In this document: piece by piece, positions 35,912 through 40,450 of the stretch
Position numbering within the stretch: the first letter of the stretch is position 1
Layout: each line of letters opens with the position of its first letter
NCBI GenBank assembly: GCA_023415305.1
Contig: JAEZKZ010000057.1
Location: 1 to 40,450, forward strand
DNA: 40,450 bases
Direction of reading: 5' to 3'
Source: Bacillota bacterium
Lineage (GTDB): Bacteria > Bacillota > Clostridia > Acetivibrionales > DSM-1351
Program-made: the position numbers and the translations under genes
Notes under the pieces: generated by a model
Told to the model about the DNA's origin: nothing
The model's input: only the letters and a program-made list of their open reading frames with translations
Databases searched by the model: none

Positions 35912-35940
35912 ATTTTATGAAAAAATCATCTCAAAATCAA
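35912..35940 (-). promoter_or_regulatory. Candidate fba promoter
   Basis: TTGATT (35935-35940) and TAAAAT (35912-35917), 17 bp apart on the minus strand, give a 5' leader of about 140 nt. The rest of the 567-bp fba-pfk spacer is very AT-rich, with a 10-T run near 36150 and no convincing gene. Confidence 0.6.
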
Positions 35941-36200
35941 GGGATATTTGATATTTTTTTGTCAAAGCTGTTAACTAAGAAGCTTTTCAGTCTATAACAC
36001 AAGCTCTATATTTATTCATATCCAAAAAATAAGTATATATAAATAATACTTATAAATTATTATAAATAACACTTATAAATAGTTAATAATTTTTGAAGGA
36101 AAATTATGTCCTTACTTTCAATTATCCAATCTTCAATACTGGCCTTTTTTTTTTTATTAGAAATGTTAATAATAATAGTGCAAGAAATGTATATGTGTAA

Positions 36201-36229
36201 TTGCATTTTGATTTTCAATATGCTATATT
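36201..36229 (+). promoter_or_regulatory. Candidate pfk promoter
   Basis: TTGCAT (36201-36206) and TATATT (36224-36229) are 17 bp apart, giving a leader of about 100 nt with a small ACCTT/AAGGT hairpin before the gene. Confidence 0.6.
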
Positions 36230-36333
36230 TTAATGTGATTGCGTATTGTAATATCAGACCTTCTAATGAAAGGTTTGGTAAAAACAACGTACATTTTATA
36301 CAAATTAATATATATTATTAGGAGGTATATACA

Positions 36334-37581
36334 ATGACAGTTTTAAAGGGTGCCGCAATTTTCGGACAATCCGGTGGACCAACTTCAGTAATTAATGCAA
36401 GTGCCTGCGGTGTATTTCAGGAAGCATTAAAGCAGGAAGCAATAACAGCTGTATACGGTGCAGCTCACGGTATCAAGGGTATTCTTGATGAAAAATTCTA
36501 TGATATGAGCCAGGAAGATCCATATGAGCTCGAATTATTAAAAACTACTCCTTCTTCTGCTTTGGGATCAGTTCGTTACAAGCTTAAATCAGCTGATGAA
36601 GACGAAACTGATTACAAAAGACTTGTTGAAGTTTTCAAAAAATACAACATCAGATATTTCTTTTACAATGGCGGTAACGATTCAATGGATACTTGCAACA
36701 AGGTTAGCAAGTACATGCAGAAGGTTGGTTACGAGTGCAGAGTAATGGGCGTTCCAAAGACTATAGACAATGACCTTTTCGGAACAGACCACTGCCCAGG
36801 TTTCTCAAGTGCAGCAAAATACATTGCTACTTCTACTATGGAAGTTTACCACGATGCCAGAGTTTACAACACAGGTATGATCACAATTCTTGAAGTTATG
36901 GGAAGAAACGCAGGATGGTTGACTGCTTCAACAGCTTTAGCTGCTTACAAGGGTGCAGGCCCTGATTTAATATACCTCCCTGAAATTGATTTTGATATGG
37001 ATCAGTTCCTGGCTGATTGTACAGAAATTTATAAGAAGAACGGAAATTGCATTGTTGCTGTTTCAGAAGGTATCAAGGACAAGAACGGAAAATATATATC
37101 AGAATATGGTTCAAACCTCGCTCAGCAGAAAGACTCCTTCGGACACGCTCAATTAGGCGGTTTGGCTGCTACTTTGGCTGCTATAGTTAAAGAAAAGACC
37201 GGAGCTAAGGTACGTGGTATCGAATTCAGCCTTCTCCAGAGATGTGCTGCTCACTGCGGTTCAGCGAGCGATGTTAACGAATCCTACATGTCAGGTCAGA
37301 TGGCTGTAAGATATGCAGTTGAGGGTATGACTGACAAGATGGTTGGTTTCAGGAGAGCTGAAGGAAAAGAATATAAGTGCGAAATTCAGCTGCTTGACTT
37401 GAATGATGTTGCAAACACAGAAAAGAAGATACCAAGAGAGTGGATTAATGAGGCTGGCAACGGCTTAAAGCAGGAATTCATAGATTATGCTCTACCATTA
37501 ATTCAGGGTGAATCAGCTCCTCCTAAGGAAGATGGTCTTCCAAGATTTGCAAAGCTTAAGAAGGTTTTGGCTACTAAATAA
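36334..37581 (+). CDS. 6-phosphofructokinase, PPi-dependent type predicted
   Basis: The 415-residue group III phosphofructokinase phosphorylates fructose-6-phosphate. The phosphoryl donor is read from two sites: GGNDS (Asp116, where ATP enzymes have Gly in GGDGS) and PKTIDND (Lys142, where ATP enzymes have Gly-Thr). Both are typical of the pyrophosphate-dependent form used by several cellulolytic clostridia. MGRNAGWLTA follows. AGGAGG lies 9-10 nt before ATG 36334. It is divergent from fba. The symbol pfp or pfkA would both be used in databases. Confidence 0.93.
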   Translation: MTVLKGAAIFGQSGGPTSVINASACGVFQEALKQEAITAVYGAAHGIKGILDEKFYDMSQEDPYELELLKTTPSSALGSVRYKLKSADEDETDYKRLVEVFKKYNIRYFFYNGGNDSMDTCNKVSKYMQKVGYECRVMGVPKTIDNDLFGTDHCPGFSSAAKYIATSTMEVYHDARVYNTGMITILEVMGRNAGWLTASTALAAYKGAGPDLIYLPEIDFDMDQFLADCTEIYKKNGNCIVAVSEGIKDKNGKYISEYGSNLAQQKDSFGHAQLGGLAATLAAIVKEKTGAKVRGIEFSLLQRCAAHCGSASDVNESYMSGQMAVRYAVEGMTDKMVGFRRAEGKEYKCEIQLLDLNDVANTEKKIPREWINEAGNGLKQEFIDYALPLIQGESAPPKEDGLPRFAKLKKVLATK

Positions 37582-37592
37582 ATAATAATCAG

Positions 37593-37694
37593 CCGGGTCA
37601 TAGGCAAATAACCATATGGGCTATTGTCGAGTGACCCGGGTTATGTATAACACAAAAAAAGCCGTATGCTTTATCCAGCATAGCGGCTTTTTTT
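37593..37694 (+). terminator. Two-hairpin 3' end of pfk
   Basis: CCGGGTCA (37593-37600) pairs with TGACCCGG (37632-37639), a hairpin without T-run. A strong terminator follows (37654-37694): AAAAAAAGCCG-TATGCT, loop, AGCATA-GCGGCTTTTTTT. The first structure may protect the 3' end. Confidence 0.85.
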
Positions 37695-37736
37695 GTAGAT
37701 TTAACCTTTTTGTGCTAATATTGTGTTTTATTAACA

Positions 37737-37784
37737 ATGATACATACAACTGAAGAAACATACTTGACTTTTTTGGTACAAAAT
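37737..37784. repeat. 48-bp direct repeat, copy 1
   Basis: It begins ATGATACATACAACTGAAG and ends GACTTTTTTGGTACAAAAT. It matches copy 2 at 37994-38040 at roughly 85% by eye and in the same orientation, 257 bp apart. Confidence 0.8.
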
Positions 37785-37825
37785 CGTAAGGCATACGGAT
37801 TTCATACTAAATAAGCCTTCTTGTA

Positions 37826-37915
37826 CTATGTTTTATTGTAATACAGATAAAACATCATCTTCAAATAGTCAAAAAATGTTCTTTTACCTTCCTTGCTTTT
37901 ACTTATACAATCCAT
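37826..37915 (-). CDS. Putative 29-residue peptide
   Basis: The ORF starts at ATG 37915, with an excellent AAAAGGGGAG 7 nt upstream, and ends at TAG 37826. The peptide is basic at the N-terminus (MDCISKSKEGKR) and aromatic-rich after (FFDYLKMMFYLYYNKT). No export signal or known family is recognised. Near its 3' end an inverted repeat ATGTTTTAT/ATAAAACAT overlaps the stop region. It lies between two copies of a direct repeat. It could be a signalling or toxic peptide, or chance. Confidence 0.4.
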   Translation of the reverse strand: MDCISKSKEGKRTFFDYLKMMFYLYYNKT

Positions 37916-37993
37916 CTCATTTCTCCCCTTTTATATATTGTAAGACGGCCCTGAAATGGTTGAAATAACCATTCCTACCGAATTCCTAAAATT

Positions 37994-38040
37994 ATGATAC
38001 ATAAAACTGAAGAAATGTTCTCGACTTTTTTTGTACAAAT
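37994..38040. repeat. 48-bp direct repeat, copy 2
   Basis: It begins ATGATACATAAAACTGAAG and ends GACTTTTTTTGTACAAAT, directly beyond the 3' end of the AraC-like gene and, in minus-strand sense, upstream of the small ORF. See copy 1 at 37737. Confidence 0.8.
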
Positions 38041-38053
38041 TTTGCATGGTTAT

Positions 38054-38900
38054 TTATCTCACAATAACCGGCACCCACAATTCATTTTCCGGCTGGTGTC
38101 CTGGGGCTAAAAAGTTCTCTATACAGGGCAAGTCTGCGAGTTCATACCCAGATGTGGGCAGCCACTCTGTATAAAGGCGTTTCCATGCATCAGTTACATT
38201 TGGAAATACAGCCCAGGTGGCGGGCGGAATTACACGTTCCTCCATTCCCTCAGGAACCTCTCCGCCATATCTTGCTCCCATAAAATAATCAAATTCCTCA
38301 TCAGTAATTGCGGCTGCTTTTCCGCATACTCCCAAAACACCTTCCAACTTTAATTCCGGCTTTTCCCAGGACATATCAACAAGCTTTTGCAAAAAACCGC
38401 TTTCCTTTGTTTCACCCCATAACTTAGGGATCAACTCAAAAGCTTTATCCGTTTTTACGGTACTTTTCTTCCCAACAATCCTTAGTTCAAAATCCAACTT
38501 TTCAATTCTGTAATCCATTTCACAATCTCCTTTAATAGATATTTGAAAGGACATCCTTGGATAGGCCTTAAGTTGAGAACCCTTATCCCTTGCTTCAGAA
38601 GGCCTTATTCCATGTAGCTTTTTGAAGGCACGGCGTAAATGCATCAGCAGAATCATAACCATACTTAACGGCAATGTCAATTATTAGCACATCGCTCCTT
38701 TGGAGCTCAAACGCCGCCAGTGTAAGACGTCTTCGCCTTATATACTCTGATAGGGTTATTCCGGCCATTGAAGAGAACATTCTGGAAAAATGAAACTCGG
38801 AACAACATGCTGCCTGAGCAATTTTAGTATAGTCTACTTCATCAGTTAAACTATTTTCGATATAGTTCAGTGCACTGCTAATACTCTTAATCCAATCCAT
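38054..38900 (-). pseudogene. AraC-family regulator with GyrI-like effector domain, broken by +1 base
   Basis: The first frame (38900 to 38595) gives the HTH part MDWIKSISSALNYIENSL through IAVKYGYDSADAFT, then runs into unrelated sequence. The second frame (within 38680-38054) resumes exactly at RAFKKLHGIRPSEARDKG, the second HTH helix, and continues into a GyrI-like ligand-binding domain (MDYRIEKLDFELRIVGKK to NELWVPVIVR). The minus-strand text ACGCCGTGCC would restore the frame as ACGCGTGCC, so one extra C (a G near 38632-38633) is the lesion. It could be a true pseudogene or an assembly error. Intact, it would have about 280 residues and regulate drug- or stress-related genes. Confidence 0.85.
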
Positions 38901-39034
38901 TTCTAACTCCTTTCAAGTAAAATATTAAACAAAGTCAACGTGTTATGTCCGACATTTGATGCACCTGTGTGCAGGGTAACTATTTATTTATGAGAGTTTA
39001 TAGATTACTTTCTTTTCGAACTTTTGATTTATTT

Positions 39035-39604
39035 TCAAATTTTTTCGGCGGTATCCCTATCAATTAAGCTTCGTAATATTTTCAGAGCTTCACTGTACTT
39101 GCCGTATTTAGTACCATATTGCAAATTAAAGGCATAGTCAAAATCCTCAGGATTTTTTCCCTGGTTGTGCTGTACTATTGTTTCCATTTTATCCAAGGCT
39201 TTCACCAGCTTTGACTCCTCAGTCTCAGCCGAATTGTAATCATACCACAAATCTAAAATATTCTGCCCAATACTATCAGGTAGTCTCTTTATAAGCTTTT
39301 TTACAGCCTGCTCCTCCCTCATCAGTTTACCTTGGGGATCATCCTCCATTTTTGCAGAAACATCTCCTTCATATATCTCACCAAAATCATGAACAATACA
39401 CATCCCAAGTACTCTTCCTATATCAATCCCGGGAAATTGATCTGCCAGAGCCAATGCGAACACCGCTAACCTCCAGGAGTGTTCAGCGACACTCTCCACT
39501 CTGCCTTCAGAGGTCCAGGCAGTTCTTGTCACATTTTTCAGTTTTTCAACTTCCTTTATAAATTCTAAAATGTCAATCAAATTATGGGGATTTGTCATAT
39601 CCAT
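39035..39604 (-). CDS. HD-domain hydrolase, YfbR/HDDC2-like 5'-nucleotidase
   Basis: The 189-residue phosphohydrolase has the HD metal motif: ESVAEHSWRLA, then CIVHDFGEIYEGD, and a later KALDKMETIVQ. The nearest characterised relatives dephosphorylate deoxynucleoside monophosphates; I infer that activity. ATG 39604 follows GGAGG by 8 nt; the TTG at 39619 overlaps that ribosome site and is not used. It is separate from the AraC-like gene (134 bp upstream of it, same strand). Confidence 0.88.
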   Translation of the reverse strand: MDMTNPHNLIDILEFIKEVEKLKNVTRTAWTSEGRVESVAEHSWRLAVFALALADQFPGIDIGRVLGMCIVHDFGEIYEGDVSAKMEDDPQGKLMREEQAVKKLIKRLPDSIGQNILDLWYDYNSAETEESKLVKALDKMETIVQHNQGKNPEDFDYAFNLQYGTKYGKYSEALKILRSLIDRDTAEKI

Positions 39605-39873
39605 ATATAGGTCCTCCAAACCATGTAAGAAATAACCACTCTAATATATATTTAATTAATTTATAACTTTAATTATACAACCTACTATTGAATTCAGATA
39701 GGCGATTTTATCCAGACCTCAGGCCTTTTTAAGCAGTTTTGTTATTTATGCAGCTTCACTGTATCTGTATGCCGCATTTCGTTCATTCTACAATATATGG
39801 TTTCTCTATCATCAGTAATACCAATATATAGTAGAAAAATAATTCTTTTTGTCGTTATTATTAATAATATCTA

Positions 39874-39903
39874 TTGACTTATTACTAAAGTATCCTTTAT
39901 ACT
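39874..39903 (+). promoter_or_regulatory. Promoter of the riboswitch-pfl transcript
   Basis: TTGACT (39874-39879) and TATACT (39898-39903) are 18 bp apart, about 40 bp before the riboswitch. The remaining spacer 39605-39873 shows only AT-rich sequence and a weak CTAC-TATAT inverted repeat. Confidence 0.65.
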
Positions 39904-39944
39904 TAATATATAAACTAAATACTAATTAAATTTATTATTGATTA

Positions 39945-40040
39945 AAACTGTCATGCAACTGGCGGAAGTGGAGATTACCACATGGGAGTATGACTTTTAC
40001 AAGCCGGCCGCCTGGGCGCTAAAATGCCCAGGCGGCTTTT
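39945..40040 (+). promoter_or_regulatory. ZTP (pfl) riboswitch with terminator
   Basis: The conserved elements of the pfl motif appear in order: AACTGGCGGAAGTGG (39957-39971), ACCACATGGGAG, then GCCGGCCGCCTGGGC (40003-40017). The last element doubles as the 5' arm of a terminator: GCCGCCTGGGC (40007-40017) pairs with GCCCAGGCGGC (40026-40036), followed by TTTTATTTT. Binding of ZTP/ZMP, which build up when 10-formyl-tetrahydrofolate is short, should hold the pseudoknot and let transcription into pfl continue. Confidence 0.95.
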
Positions 40041-40109
40041 ATTTTGCTACTTTTGTGCATCTGCAGAGTAAATCCCTGGCAAATAATTGTATAAAGGGAG
40101 GCAATAATT

Positions 40110-40450
40110 ATGGAGTTGATTTTTCCCCATTTCAAAAGCGGTAAATGGAATAGTACAATTGATGTTCAAGATTTTATTCAAACAAATTACGTACCTTACG
40201 ACGGTGACGAAAAATTTCTTTCAAGTTCCAGCTTAAAAACAAAGCATTTATGGGAAACCTGCAAAAGCCTTCTAATTGAAGAACATCTCAATGGGGGAGT
40301 TCTTGAAATAGATGCAGAAACCATATCGGGTATTACAAGCCACAAGCCCGGATTTATTGATGAACCCTATGAAGTTATTAAGGGCCTTCAAACAGACTCA
40401 CCTTTAAAAAGGGCTTTCATTGCCAAAACCGGATACAGGATGTCAAAGCA
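40110..40450 (+). CDS. pflB: Pyruvate formate-lyase (formate C-acetyltransferase), 5' part
   Basis: The first 113 codons are present and the window edge cuts the gene. The text WNSTIDVQDFIQTNYVPYDG, GGVLEIDAETISGITSHKPG and GLQTDSPLKRAF matches the N-terminal part of PFL, a glycyl-radical enzyme that splits pyruvate to acetyl-CoA and formate. The radical glycine and active-site cysteines lie beyond the window. AAAGGGAGG is 8 nt before ATG 40110. The ZTP riboswitch upstream links formate supply to purine synthesis. Confidence 0.95.
   Translation, partial: MELIFPHFKSGKWNSTIDVQDFIQTNYVPYDGDEKFLSSSSLKTKHLWETCKSLLIEEHLNGGVLEIDAETISGITSHKPGFIDEPYEVIKGLQTDSPLKRAFIAKTGYRMSK

Noticed and set aside
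36106..36321. 71-codon plus-strand ORF in the fba-pfk spacer, hydrophobic and preceded by AAGGA
   Set aside because: It is driven by AT-rich codons and a 10-T run, and it overlaps the pfk promoter; a small membrane protein cannot be excluded but is not supported.
39938..40144. 68-codon ORF over the ZTP riboswitch
   Set aside because: It covers conserved riboswitch and terminator elements and has no ribosome site.

Overview
The window reads as a chromosomal segment of a low-GC Gram-positive anaerobe of the class Clostridia. The support is AT-rich spacers with strong AGGAGG-type ribosome binding sites, a T-box leader, a ZTP riboswitch before pyruvate formate-lyase, a PPi-type phosphofructokinase, a 2-hydroxyacyl-CoA dehydratase activase cluster and a Bce-type peptide-resistance module. 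A Ruminiclostridium/C. cellulolyticum-like host is my inference; no rRNA, tRNA, phage or insertion sequence is visible to pin it down.

Layout. 1-1.7 kb: guaA (minus) with its terminator. 1.7-5.7 kb: an arginine-biosynthesis pair on the plus strand. It consists of a transglutaminase-like/ArgD fusion and argJ, preceded by a promoter overlapped by two ARG-box-like operators, and followed by a small possibly truncated ORF. 5.7-10.1 kb (minus): prfB with its programmed +1 frameshift, larB, larC (His-rich) and a YtqA-type radical SAM gene. 10.2-13.2 kb (minus): a HAD phosphatase, and an Lrp-type regulator plus aminotransferase behind a T-box leader whose specifier reads best as Gly GGC. 13.3-17.1 kb (minus): a DivIVA-like protein, thioredoxin, a membrane-anchored propeller-like protein, a phosphodiester glycosidase-domain protein and a small membrane protein.

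17.3-22.2 kb (plus): alpha-glucan phosphorylase with a terminator, a self-regulated MarR gene with a perfect operator palindrome, a DUF6544-like membrane protein and an O-methyltransferase. 22.2-26.3 kb (minus): a secreted unknown protein and a three-gene set (one activase ATPase and two related activase-associated proteins) with overlapping reading frames. 26.3-31.1 kb (minus): a complete Bce-like module (response regulator, intramembrane-sensing kinase, ABC ATPase, large permease). 31.2-34.2 kb (minus): a 997-residue secreted protein joining a GHL10 glycosidase-like domain to a cell-wall amidase.

34.3-34.7 kb has no convincing protein gene. It holds a strong minus-strand promoter, a folded RNA of roughly 200 nt with several nested perfect helices (possibly the raiA RNA class), and a 13-unit heptanucleotide repeat. 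34.8-37.7 kb: divergent glycolytic genes fba (minus) and PPi-type pfk (plus). 37.7-39.6 kb: a 29-codon ORF between two copies of a 48-bp direct repeat, an AraC/GyrI-like regulator broken by one extra base, and an HD-domain nucleotidase-like gene. The window ends in a ZTP riboswitch and the first 113 codons of pyruvate formate-lyase, a source of formate for the one-carbon pool that the riboswitch monitors.

The best candidates for something undescribed are the structured RNA with its heptad repeat, the transglutaminase-ArgD fusion with an internal 9-residue repeat, the T-box/Lrp/aminotransferase unit, the three-gene activase system and the repeat-flanked small ORF.
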